Shown: piece after piece, positions 22,339 through 32,916 of the stretch | Position numbering within the stretch: the stretch's first letter is position 1 | How the letters are laid out: every line of letters starts with the position of its first letter | Source of the DNA: Bos javanicus | Taxonomy: Eukaryota > Chordata > Mammalia > Artiodactyla > Bovidae | Length of the DNA stretch: 64,000 bases | Direction: 5' to 3' | NCBI RefSeq assembly: GCF_032452875.1 | Contig: NC_083869.1 | Coordinates: 78,238,501 to 78,302,500, forward strand | Made by a program: the position numbers and the translations under genes | Notes under the pieces: generated by a model | Told to the model about the DNA's origin: nothing | Seen by the model: only the letters and a program-made list of their open reading frames with translations | Databases searched by the model: none

Positions 22339-22445
22339 TTTTTTTTTCTAATTTTATTTTATTTTTAAACTTTACATAATTGTATTAGTTTTGCCAAATA
22401 TCAAAATGAATCCTCCACAGGTATACATGTGTTCCCCATCCCGAA

Positions 22446-22467
22446 CCCTCCTCCCTCCTCCCTCCCC
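22446..22467 (-). promoter_or_regulatory. G-rich polypurine tract in L1 element A 3' UTR
   Basis: On the minus strand there are four G-runs (lengths 4, 3, 3, 3; loops 1, 4, 4), matching the G-quadruplex pattern known from mammalian L1 3' UTRs. Its role in retrotransposition is debated. A related tract is in the truncated copy at 36808-37115, and it is missing from element B. Confidence 0.75.
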
Positions 22468-22688
22468 ATACCATCCCTCTGGGCCGTCCCAGTGCACCAG
22501 CCCCAAGCATCCAGCATCGTGCATCGAACCTGGACTGGAAACTCGTTTCCTACATGATATTTTACATGTTTCATTGCCATTCTCCCAAATCTTCCCACCC
22601 TCTCCCTCTCCCACAGAGTCCATAAGACTGTTCTATACATCAGTGTCTCTTTTGCTGTCTCGTACACCGGGTTATTGTTACCATCTTT

Positions 22689-25600
22689 CTAAATACCATA
22701 TATATGCGTTAGTATACTGTATTTATGTTTTTCCTTCTGGCTTACTTCACTCTGTATAATAGGCTCCAGTTTCATCCACCTCATTAGAACTGATTCAAAT
22801 GTATTCTTTTTAATGGCTGAGTAATACTCCATTGTGTATATGTACCACTGCTTTCTTATCCATTCATCTGCTGATGGACATCTAGGTTGCTTCCATGTCT
22901 TGGCTATTATAAACAGTGCTGCGATGAACATTGGGGTACACGTGTCTCTTTCCCTTCTGGTTTCCTCAGTATGTATGCCCAGCAGTGGGATTGCTGGATC
23001 ATAAGGCAGTTCTAGTTCCAGTTTTTTAAGGAATCTCCACACTGTTCTCCATAGTGGCTGTACTAGTTTGCATTCGCACCAACAGTGTAAGAGGCTTCCC
23101 TTTTCTCCACACCCTCTCCAGCATTTATTATTTGTAGACTTTTGGATCACAGCCATTCTGACTGGTGTGAAATGGTACCTCATAGTGGTTTTGATTTGCA
23201 TTTCTCTGATAATGGGTGATGTTGAGCATCTTTTCATGTGTTTGTTAGCCATCTGTATGTCTTCTTTGGAGAAATGTCTATTTAGTTCTTTGGCCCATTT
23301 TTTGATTGGGTCGTTTATTTTTCTGGAGTTGAGCTGTAGGAGTTGCTTGTATATTTTTGAGATTAGTTGTTTGTCAGTTGCTTCATTTGCTATTATTTTC
23401 TCCCATTCTGAAGGCTGTCTTTTCACCTTGCTAATAGTTTCCTTTGATGTGCAGAAGCTTTTAAGGTTAATTGGGTCCCATTTGTTTATTTTTCCTTTTA
23501 TTTCCAATATTCTGGGAGGTGGGTCATAGAGGATCCTGCTGTGATGTATGTCAGAGACTGTTTTGCCTATGTTCTCCTCTAGGAGTTTTATAGTTTCTGT
23601 TCTTACGTTTAGATCTTTAATCCAGTTTGAGTTTATTTTTGTGTATGGTGTTAGAAAGTGGTCCAGTTTCATTCTTTTACAAGTGGTTGACCAGATTTCC
23701 CAGCACCACTTGTTAAAGAGATTGTCTTTAATCCATTGTATATTCTTGCCTCCTTTGTCAAAGATAAGGTGTCCATATGTGCGTGGATTTATCTCTGGGC
23801 TTTCTATTTTATTCCATTGATCAATATTTCTGTCTTTGTGCCAGTACCATACTGTCTTGATAACTGTGGCTTTGTAGTAGAGCCTGAAGTCAGGTAGGTT
23901 GATTCCTCCAGTTCCATTCTTCTTTCTCAAGATCGCTTTGGCTATTCGAGGTTTTTTGTATTTCCATACAAATTGTGAAATTATTTGTTCTAGCTCTGTG
24001 AAGAATACTGTTGGTAGCTTTATAGGGATTGCGTTGAATCTATAAATTGCTTTGGGTAGTATACTCATTTTCACTATGTTGATTCTTCAAATCCATGAAC
24101 ATGGTATATTTCTCCATCTATTAGTGTCCTCTTTGATTTCTTTCACCAGTGTTTTATAGTTTTCTATATATAGGTCTTTAGTTTCTTTAGGTAGGTATAT
24201 TCCTAAGTATTTTATTCTTTCCGTTGCAATGGTGAATGGAATTGTTTCCTTAATTTCTCTTTCTGTTTTCTCATTATTAGTGTATAGGAATGCAAGGGAT
24301 TTCTGTGTGTTGATTTCATATCCTGCAACTTTACTATAGTCATTGATTAGTTCTAGTAATTTTCTGGTGGAATCTTTAGGGTTTTCTATGTAGAGGATCA
24401 TGTCATCTGCAAATAGTGAGAGTTTTACTTCTTCTTTTCCAATTTGGATTCCTCTTATTTCTTTTTCTGCTCTGATTGCTGTGGCCAAAACTTCCAAAAC
24501 TATGTTGAATAGTAATGGTGAAAGTGGGCACCCTTGTCTTGTTCCTGACTTTAGAGGAAATGCTTTCAATTTTTCACCATTGAGGATAATGTTTGCTGTG
24601 GGTTTGTCATATATAGCTTTTATTATGTTGAGGTATGTTCCTTCTATTCCTGATTTCTGGAGAGTTTTTATCATAAATGGATGTTGAATTTTGTCAAAGG
24701 CTTTCTCTGCATCTATTGAGATAATCATATGGTTTTTATTTTTCAATTTGTTAATGTGGTGTATTACATTGATTGATTTGCGGATATTGAAGAATCCTTG
24801 CATCCCTGGGATGCCCACTTGATCATGGTGTATGATCTTTTTAATGTGTTGTTGGATTCTGATTGCTAGAATTTTGTTAAGGATTTTTGCATCTATGTTC
24901 ATCAGTGATATTGGCCTGTAGTTTTCTTTTTTTGTGGCATCTGTGTCAGGTTTTGGTATTAGGGTGATGGTGGCCTCATAGAATGAGTTTGGAAGTTTAC
25001 CTTCCTCTGCAATTTTCTGGAAGAGTTTGAGTAGGATAGGTGTTAGCTCTTCTCTAAATTTTTGGTAGAATTCAGCTGTGAAGACGTCTGGACCGGGGCT
25101 TTTGTTTGCTGGAAGATTTTTGATTACAGTTTCAATTTCCATGCTTGTGATGGGTCTGTTAAGGTTTTCTATTTCTTCCTGGTCCAGTTTTGGAAAGTTG
25201 TACTTTTCTAAGAATTTGTCCATTTCTTCCACGTTGTCCATTTTATTGGCATATAATTGTTGATAGTAGTCTCTTATGATCCTTTGTATTTCTGTGTTGT
25301 CTGTTGTGATCTCTCCATTTTCGTTTCTAATTTTGTTGATTTGATTTTTCTCCCTTTGTTTCTTGATGAGTCTGGCTAATGGTTTGTCAATTTTATTTAT
25401 CCTTTCAAAGAACCAGCTTTTAGTTTTGTTGATTTTTGCTATGGTCTCTTTTGTTTCTTTTGCATTTATTTCTGCTCTAATTTTTAAGATTTCTTTCCTC
25501 CTACTAACCCTGGGGTTCTTCATTTCTTCCTTTTCTAGTTGCTTTAGATGTAGAGTTAGGTTATTTATTTGACTTTTTTCTTGTTTCTTGAGGTGTGCCT

Positions 25601-26504
25601 GTATTGCTATGAACTTTCCCCTTAGGACTGCTTTTACCGTGTCCCACAGGTTTTGGGTTGTTGTGTTTTCATTTTCATTCATTTCTATGCAAATTTTGAT
25701 TTCTTTTTTGATTTCTTCTGTGATTTGTTGGTTATTCAGCAGTGTGTTGTTCAGCCTCCATATGTTGGAATTTTTAATTGTTTTTCTCCTGTAATTGAGA
25801 TCTAATCTTACTGCATTGTGGTCAGAAAAAATGCTTGGAATGATTTCTATTTTTTTGAATTTACCAAGGCTAGCTTTATGGCCCAGGATGTGATCTATCC
25901 TGGAGAAGGTTCCGTGTGCGCTTGAGAAAAAGGTGAAATTCATTGTTTTGGGATGAAATGACCTATAGATATCAATTAGGTCTAACTGGTCTATTGTATC
26001 GTTTAAAGTTTGTGTTTTCTTGTTAATTTTCTGTTTAGTTGATCTATCCATAGGTGTAAGTGGGGTATTAAAGTCTCCCACTATTATTGTGTTATTGTTA
26101 ATTTCTCCTTTCATACTTGTTAGCATTTGTCTTACGTACTGTGGTGCTCCCTTGTTGGGTGCATATATATTTATAATTGTTATATCTTCTTCTTGGATTG
26201 ATCCTTTGATCATTATGTAGTGACCTTCTTTGTCTCTCTTCACAGCCTTTGTTTTAAAGTCTATTTTATCTGATATGAGTATTGCTACTCCTGCTTTCTT
26301 TTGGTCCCTATTTGCATGGAAAATCTTTTTCCAGCCCTTGACTTTCAGTCTGTATGTGTCCCCTGTTTTGAGGTGGGTCTCTTGTAGACAACATATGTAG
26401 GGGTCTTGTTTTTGTATCCATTCAGCCAGTCTTTGTCTTTTGGTTGGGGCATTCAACCCATTTACGTTTAAGGTAATTACTGATAAGTATGATCCCGTTG
26501 CCAT
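22689..26504 (-). pseudogene. L1 element A ORF2 (endonuclease/reverse transcriptase), one nonsense codon
   Basis: LINE-1 ORF2p nicks target DNA and reverse-transcribes L1 RNA in the nucleus. ATG is at 26502-26504. The N-terminal APE-like endonuclease is readable with catalytic motifs: 'LNVNGLN', 'CCLQETH', 'VGDFNTP', 'SDHNAV'. The RT domain has 'LSLFADDMILY' (FADD at codons 698-701). The C-terminal Cys box C-x3-C-x7-H-x4-C is present. The frame is interrupted by TGA at 24087-24089 (codon 806; element B has GGA there), after which it stays in the same frame to the natural end, 1,272 codons in all including stops. Two further lesions hit conserved RT blocks: 'GPDG' reads GPDV (25083-25085), and an in-frame 3-bp loss turns 'VGFIPG' into VGIPG near 24812. 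A truncated product would hold endonuclease and RT but lack the Cys box. Confidence 0.93.
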
Positions 26505-26555
26505 TTACTTTATTGTTTGGGGTTCGAGTTTATACACCGTTTTTGTGTTTCCTGT

Positions 26556-27482
26556 CTAGAGAATATCCTTTAGTATTTGTTGGAGAGCTGGTTTGGTGGT
26601 GCAGAATTCTCTCAGCTTTTGCTTGTCTGAAAAGCTTTTGATTTCTCCTTCATACTTGAATGAAATCCTTGCTGGGTACAATAATCTGGGCTGTAGGTTA
26701 TTTTCTTTCATCATTTTAAGTATGTCTTGCCATTCCCTCCTGGCTTGAAGAGTTTCTATTGAAAGATCAGCTGTTATCCTTATGGGAATTCCCTTGTGTG
26801 TTATTTGTTGTTTTTCCCTTGCTGCTTTTAATATTTGTTCTTTGTGTTTGATCTTTGTTAATTTGATTAATATGTGTCTTGGGGTGTTTCTCCTTGGGTT
26901 TATCCTGTTTGGGACTCTCTGGGTTTCTTGGACTTGGGTGATTATTCCCTTCCCCATTTTAGGGAAGTTTTCCACTATTATCTCCTCAAGTATTTTCTCA
27001 TGGTCTTTCTTTTTGTCTTCTTCTTCTGGAACCCCTATGATTCGAATGTTGTAGCATTTAATATTGTCCTGGAGGTCTGTGAGATTTTCCTCATTTCTTT
27101 TAATTCGTTTTTCTTTTATCCTCTCTGATTCATTTATTTCTACCATTCTATCTTCTAATTCACTAATCCTGTCTTCTGCCTCTGTTATTCTACTATTTGT
27201 TGCCTCCAGAGTGTTTTTAATTTAACTTATTGCATTATTCATTATATATTGACTCTTTTTTATTTTTTCTAGGTCCTTGTTAAACCTTTCTTGCATCTTC
27301 TCAATCCTTGTCTCCAGGCTATTTATCTGTGATTCCATTTTAGTTTCAAGATTTTGGATCAATTTCACTATCATTATTCGGAATTCTTTATCAGGTAGAT
27401 TCCCTATCTCTTCCTCTTTTGTTTGGTTTGGTGGGCATTTATCCTGTTCCTTTATCTGCTGAGTATTCCTCTGTCTCTTCAT
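26556..27482 (-). pseudogene. L1 element A ORF1 (RNA-binding protein), one nonsense codon
   Basis: LINE-1 ORF1p is a trimeric nucleic-acid chaperone that coats L1 RNA. ATG is at 27480-27482. 308 residues would be encoded, but codon 87 is TAA (27222-27224), where element B has GAA. The first 86 codons hold the N-terminus and the start of the heptad-rich coiled coil. After the stop the same frame resumes at a Met (27146) with 196 codons covering the distal coiled coil, the RRM-like domain ('NIRIIGVPEEED') and the C-terminal domain ('ARREWQDILKMMKE'). The lost coiled-coil length should prevent normal trimers even if translation restarted. Confidence 0.92.
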
Positions 27483-30400
27483 CTTGTTTAAATTGCTGAG
27501 TTTGGGGTGTCCTTTCTATATTCTGGCAGTTTGTGGAGTTCTCTTTATTGTGGCATTTCCTCACTGTGTGTGGGTTTGTACAGGTGGCTTGTCAAGGTTT
27601 CCTGGTTAGGGAAGCTTGTGTCGGTGTTCTGGTGGGTGGAGCTGTATTTCTTCTCTCTGGAGTGCAATGAAATGTCCAGTAATGAGTTATGAGATGTCTA
27701 TAGTTTTGGGGTGACTTTGGGCAGCCTGTATCTTGAAGCTCAGGGCTGTGTTCCTTTGTTGCTGGAGAATTTGCTTGGTATGTCTTGCCCTGGAACTTAT
27801 TGGCCCTTGTGTGGTGCTTGGTTTCAGTGTCGGTATGGAGGCATTTGATGAGCTCCTGTCAATTAATGTTCCTTGGAGTCAGGAGTTCCCTGGAGTCAGG
27901 GTTTGGACTTAAGTCTCTTGCTTCCGGTTATCGGTCTTATTTTTACAGTAGTTTCCTGCTTCCGGTTATCGGTCTTATTTTTACAGTAGTTTCAAAACTT
28001 CTCCTTCTATACAGCACCATTGATAAAACATCTACATTAAAGATGAAAAGTTTCTCTACAGTGAGGGTCACTCAGAGAGGTTCACAGGGTTACATGGAGA
28101 AGAGAAGAGGGAGGAGGGAGTTAGAGGTGACCCAAATGAGATGAGGTGAATCAATAGTGGAGAGAGTGAGCTAGCCAGTAGTCACTTCCTTATGTGCACT
28201 CCGCAACTGGACCACTCAGAGATGTTCACGGGGTTATACAGAGAAGAGAAGAAGGAGGAAGGAGACAGAGGTGGCCAGAAGGATAAAAGGGGGAATGAAA
28301 AGGAGGGAGACAGATCCAGCCAGTAATCAGTTCCCTAAGTGTTCTCCACCGTCTGGAACACACAGAAATTCACAGAGTTGGGTAGAGGAGAGAGGGGTTA
28401 GGGAGGAGACACAGGCGACCTGGTGGAGAAAAAGGAGAGTCCAAAGGGAGAGAGAGCAGTCAAGCCAGTAATCTCACTCCCTAGTGAAAAATGAGTCCTG
28501 AAGATTGGGTCCTTAAAGGTACAAAATTGGTAACAAATACATAAAAGCAAAAATTAAAAATCTAGAGTAGAGTTTGGAATTTCAAAAATACGATGTTAAA
28601 GAAAAGAAGAAGGAAAAGAAAGAGAGAAAAAACGAACAAACAAAAACAAACAAGGTCGCGAAAATTATAAAGAAAGTACATGTACAAAATTGATAACTAA
28701 TACCAAAAAGCAAAAATTAAAAATCTAGAGTAGAGTTTGGAATTTCAAAAATACCATGTTAAAGAAAAGAAGAAGGAAAAGAAAGAGAGAAAAAATGAAC
28801 AAACAAAAACAAACAAGGTCGTGAAAATTATAAAGAAAGTACATGTACAAAATTGATAACTAATAACAGGAAGCAAAAATTAAAAATCTAGAGTAGAGTT
28901 TGGAATTTCAAAAAACAATGTTAAAAAAAAAAAGAAGAAGAAGAAAAATAAAGAGAGAAAACAAACAAACAAATACGAACAATGTCACAAAAATTATAAA
29001 GAAAATACAGGTACAAAATTGATATCAAATACCAAAAAGCATAAATTAAAAATCTAGAGTAAAGTTTGGAATTTCAGATATACAATGTTATATAAAAGAA
29101 GAAAAGAAAGAAACAGAGAAGAAAAAAAAAAAAAGTCACAGAAATTATATAAAAAAAAACTATAGGTACAAAATTGATAACATATACCAAAAAGCGAAAA
29201 TTAAAAATCTAGAGTAGAGTTTGGAATTTCAAAAATACAATGTTAAAGAAAAGAAGAAAAAAACAAAAACAAAAAACAAACCAAAAAAAAAAAAAACAAG
29301 GTCAAAAAATTATAAAATATATATATATGAAGTTTGCTGAAGAAGAAAAAAATAGGGTCTTTTTTTTTTTTTTTTTTTTTGCAAAGTAATAGGTTATAAA
29401 AGTGAAAATTAAAGGAACAATAGAGGACTTAAAATTTTTTTTAATTAAAAAAAAAAGAAAGAATGATCATAAAAATAATAAAAATATATCTAGGACTTTT
29501 TTTTTTTTTTTTTTTTTTGTGGGTGTTGTGGGTTCAGTTCATTTTTGGCTAGTTCCTTGGTCAGATTTATATTTCTCAAGATCTATAGGCCCCTTCCTAT
29601 GTAGTCCGTAGTAACCACAGGGTTTTGATCTATTGCCTGTAGCTTCCAAGGCGCTTCCCTCTGTTATATCTTCTTCTGTTTGCTAGTCTCTTCAGTATCT
29701 GGTTTCCGCCCTGACACAAAGGGCACGGTGGAGGACACTTTTTTTTTTTTTTTTTTTTTAGGCTTACTTGTTCAGTCGCGCTGTGGGGAGGGAGGGAGGG
29801 ATGCTGCAAACAAATAACACTGGCTTGGGCTCGCAGTGCCTCAGCCACCCTGGGTCTGCCCCCGCTCACCGCGCATGTAGCCTCCCTGTCCACACTGCTC
29901 GGACTCTAGGTTGTTCCGCCAGGAACAATCCGAGGCTGGCCCTGGGCTGCATGCACCTCCCAGGTCCAAGCCACTCAGGTTCAGGCACTCGGGTAGTCCT
30001 CAGAGGCGCAGACTCAGTTGGGCCTGCGTTTTGTGCTCTGCCCAGGTCCGAGCAGCTCAGGTGATGAGGTGTTTGGCGAGCGCCAATGCTGCGACTTATC
30101 GCCTCCCCGCCACTCGGTTATCTGGGTGTAAAACCGGCGCACCTTCTCAGGCAGATGTTGACCGTCCAGACCCCCAAGAAGTTTTAGTTAGCAAAGAAGC
30201 CTGCTTACAGTTTTATAGATAATGTCTCTCTGGGGCTGCAATTGCCCCCTTCCGGCTCTGGCTGCCTGTCACCGGAGGGGGAAGATCTGCAGCCGGCTAT
30301 CTGTTCAGTCCTTTGTTCCTTGCGCGGGCCTGGCGGTCTTAGGTTAGGGCTGGCTTTTCGCGTGGTAGGTATCCCACAGTCTGGTTTGCTAGCCCAAATT

Positions 30401-30909
30401 ATTTTGCTCAGATAGCACTCAGGGTATTCAGGCCAGATTCTTACTCTGAGCGATGCAGCCCGCGCCGCGCCTCCCTGCCCAGCCCCCGCTTGCTAATGGC
30501 GGATGCAGGCGTCTGCGCTGTTTCTCCGCTGGGGGAGTTACTGTAGGGCTCGCAATCTGCGAGTTTTAATTGTTTATTTATTTTTTCTCCCTGTTATGTT
30601 GCCCTCTGTGCTTCCAAAGCTCGGCACAGGTTTGGCAGTGAGAAGGTTTCCTGATGTTTGGAAACTTCTCTCTTTTTAAGATTCCCTTCCCGGGACGGAA
30701 CTCCGTCCCTCCCTCTTTTGTCTCTTTTTTTTGTTGTTTTTAATATTTTTTCCTACCTCCTTTCGAAGAGTTGGGTTGCTTTTCTGGGTGCCTGATGTCC
30801 TCTGCCGGCATTCAGAAGTTGTTTTGTGGAATTTACTCGACGTTTAAATGCTCTTTTGATGAATTTGTGGGGGAGAAAGTGTTCTCCCCGTCCTACTCCT
30901 CCGCCATCT
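27483..30909 (-). promoter_or_regulatory. L1 element A 5' UTR / internal promoter region
   Basis: 3.43 kb upstream of ORF1. The outer 1.15 kb (29760-30909) is GC-rich with many CpG sites, unlike its AT-rich surroundings, and should contain the internal RNA polymerase II promoter. Inward lie poly(T)/poly(A) tracts, the tandem array and a purine-rich stretch (28060-28480). A 38-bp direct duplication at 27919-27994 and a ~35-bp segment near 27640-27675 distinguish it from element B. Confidence 0.8.
28519..29322. repeat. Tandem array in L1 5' UTR, five units of 155-166 bp
   Basis: Units start at 28519, 28682, 28845, 29011 and 29166, each with 'gtacaaaattg', then 'aaatctagagtagagtttgg', then a purine run and 'attataaa'. 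Units 1-3 (spacing 163) are nearly identical. The inner units decay towards the GC-rich end. Element B has four units. Confidence 0.9.
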
Positions 30910-30910
30910 T
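30901..30910 (-). promoter_or_regulatory. YY1-like site at the 5' end of L1 element A
   Basis: The minus strand reads AAGATGGCGG at the first bases of the element, matching the YY1 core known at the start of L1 5' UTRs. Element A lacks the 'gaggaggagcc' that precedes it in element B. Confidence 0.65.
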
Positions 30911-30924
30911 CTCACCTCTTTTTT
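30910..30924. repeat. Target-site duplication, right copy (L1 element A)
   Basis: TCTCACCTCTTTTTT, identical to 22324-22338. The following 'attcaatatatttgg' resumes the old L1. The pre-insertion nick site TTTTTT/AT fits the L1 endonuclease preference. Confidence 0.92.
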
Positions 30925-31077
30925 ATTCAATATATTTGGAAGTCTATTCAGAACAATTAGGTAAGAAAAGGAAATAAAAGCTCTCAAATTAGAAAGGGTA
31001 AAACTGTCAATATTTGCATATGACATAATATGTGAAAAACCCTAAAGACTCAACAAGAAATCTGTTAGAACTAATAA

Positions 31078-31626
31078 ATGAATTCCATTAGTTTCAAGGC
31101 AGCTGAAATTCTATACACTAGCAACAAATTATCAGAAAGAGAATTTAAGGAAATAATTACATTCATAGCTGCATCAATAATAATAAAGCACTTAAGAATA
31201 AACTTAACCAAAGAAATAAAGGAAGGAGTGTGTAAAGGCTATATATTGTCACCCGACTTATTTAAATTATATGCAGAGTACATCATGAGAAACGCTGGGC
31301 TGGATGAAGCACAAGCTAGTATCAAGATTGCCGGGAGAAATATCAATAACCTCAGATATGCAGATGACACCACCCTTATGGCAGAAAGTGAAGAGGAACT
31401 CAAAAGCCTCTTGATGAAAGTGAAAGTGAAGAGTGAAAAAGTTGGCTTAAAGCTCAACATTCAGAAAATGAAGATCATGGCATCCGGTCCCATCACTTCA
31501 TGGGAAATAGATGGGGAAACAGTGGAAATAGTGACAGACTTTATTTTGCAGGGCTCCCAAATCACTGCAGATGGTGACTGCAGCCATGAAATTAAAGACA
31601 CTTACTCCTTGGATGTAAAGTTATGA
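31078..31626 (+). pseudogene. Chimeric frame: old L1 ORF2 joined to BovB RT
   Basis: A 182-codon open frame that begins with ATG in the old L1 ('EILYTSNKLSEREFKE') and passes without a break across the insertion point near 31221 into BovB RT. There it reads 'YILSPDLFKLYAEYIMRNAG', an intact 'LRYADDTTLM' catalytic box and 'LNIQKMKIMASGP'. The fusion is an accident of insertion phase: both halves are truncated, and no promoter or conservation argues for a product. Confidence 0.85.
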
Positions 31627-32916
31627 CCAACCTAGACAGAATATTAAAAAGCAGAGACATTACTTTGCCAACAAAAGTCCGTCTAGTCAAAACTATGGTT
31701 TTTCCAGTGGTCAAGTATGGATGTGAGAGTTGGATTATAAAGAAAGCTGAGCACTGAAGAATTGATGCTTTTGAACTGTGGTGTGGAGAAAATGCTTGAG
31801 AGTCCTTTGGACTGCAGAGATCCAACCAGTCCATCCTAAAGGAGATCAGTCCTGGGTGTTCATTGAAAGGACTGATAATGAAGCTGAAACCCCAATAATT
31901 TGGCCACTTTATACGAAAAACTGACTCATTTGAAAAGACCCTCATACTGAGAGGGTAACAAGCAGGAAGACCAGGGGTCTCCAAATGGAGGAAATAGCCT
32001 GCAAGTGTCAGACATTTTTATCTCTCTTAAGCGGCAGGAGGAAACAAACTAGCAATATTTTTTCCTTCTCTATACAAATTTAAAGGGAGGTTTCTCTTAA
32101 AATACTGTGTTGCCATAATGACACCCGGTTTCTCCTGAATTTAGCTATTCTCGAGCCTAGAGATAACCAATGCCTTTTTCTTATGGAAATGTTTGTCTTA
32201 AACTATGCTAATGTACTATGCCTTTACCCCAAACTCTGTCTCCAAGTCAGTTCCGCCTCTTGGCCCAGAACCTACTTGACAAACCAGTATGTTATACTCA
32301 GATATTGTTCCCCTAATCTATGTAAATGAAACTATTTGTATGGTGGTCTGCCCTTCTTCAAGATTCAAGTTAATCATTTTATGGCCCAGGATAAACCATT
32401 TGGTGCCAATATTATCCCAAAATGCATCTTATGCGTGAGGGGCCTGGTGCCATTCTGAATTTTAAGACATTCCTTTCTTTCATTTAACAGACTGCTAGTG
32501 ACTATATAACATCCAGCTAAAGACTAGCAGGGGGGTACTCTTTCTGCCCCCTTCTGATGCCTATGTCAGAAGCTTTCTCTATCTCCTTTATACTTTAATA
32601 AAACCTTATTACACAAAAGCTCTGAGCGATCAAGCCTCGTCTCTGGCCCCGGATTGAATTCTTCTCCTCCAGGGGCCAAGAATCCTGGTGTATTCGCGTG
32701 ATTCAACAACAACCTTTCAATACTGGGAATGATTGAAGATGGGAGGAAAGGGGATGACAAAGGATGAGATGGTTGGATGGCATCACTGACTCATTGGACA
32801 TGAGTCTGAGTAAACCCTAGGAGTTGGTGATGGACAGGGAGGCCTGGCATGCTGCAGTCCATGGGGTTGCAAAAAGTTGGACACGACTGAGTAACTGAAC
32901 TGAACTGAACTGAACT
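31221..32916 (+). mobile_element. BovB LINE, 5'-truncated, split by an LTR
   Basis: Starts at 'ggaaggagtgtgtaaagg' in the RT palm region and runs through decayed ORF2. It is interrupted by the LTR at 31948-32719, resumes 'tgggaatgattgaagatggg' and ends in the BovB tail 'actgaactgaactgaact' at 32916. Frames after 31626 are broken by indels. It lies inside the old L1 and has no clear target-site duplication. Confidence 0.88.
31948..32719 (+). mobile_element. Solo LTR of an endogenous retrovirus (bovid, class II-like)
   Basis: 772 bp beginning TG ('tgagagggtaac') and ending CA ('caacaacctttca'). Flanked by a short duplication ATAC (31944-31947 and 32720-32723); it may be longer because the following 'tg' is also shared. 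Promoter-like TATATAA is at 32503-32509 and a polyadenylation signal AATAAA at 32597-32602, giving a U3-R-U5 order on the plus strand. No internal retroviral genes are present, so it is a recombination remnant. It resembles BTLTR1-type LTRs from memory. Confidence 0.72.

Larger units (their letters stand above)
22339..30909 (-). mobile_element. Full-length L1-BT-type LINE-1, element A
   Basis: About 8.57 kb, minus strand. From its 5' end it has a GC-rich 5' UTR start (to about 29760), an A/T-rich tandem-repeat zone (28519-29322), a purine-rich segment, ORF1 (27482-26556), a 51-bp spacer, ORF2 (26504-22689), a 3' UTR with a G-rich tract and a poly(A) tail (22339-22347 as T). Flanked by 15-bp perfect target-site duplications inside the old L1. 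Each ORF carries one premature stop, so it is not autonomously competent as read. It is highly similar to element B at 47198-55410. Confidence 0.93.

Noticed and set aside
23068..23529. Hydrophobic 153-codon plus-strand frame resembling a membrane protein (also 47831-48292)
   Set aside because: It is the exact antisense of L1 ORF2; the hydrophobicity comes from reading A-rich codons on the opposite strand.
24060..24090. Frameshift in ORF2 of L1 element A
   Set aside because: Both long pieces are in the same frame (26504 and 24074 differ by a multiple of three); the break is a nonsense codon, not a frameshift.
29402..29611. Poly(T)-rich 69-codon frame
   Set aside because: Low-complexity L1 5'UTR sequence, not coding.
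32566..32760. 64-codon minus-strand frame spanning the LTR edge
   Set aside because: Antisense to the LTR U5 and BovB junction; no viral or cellular protein similarity seen.
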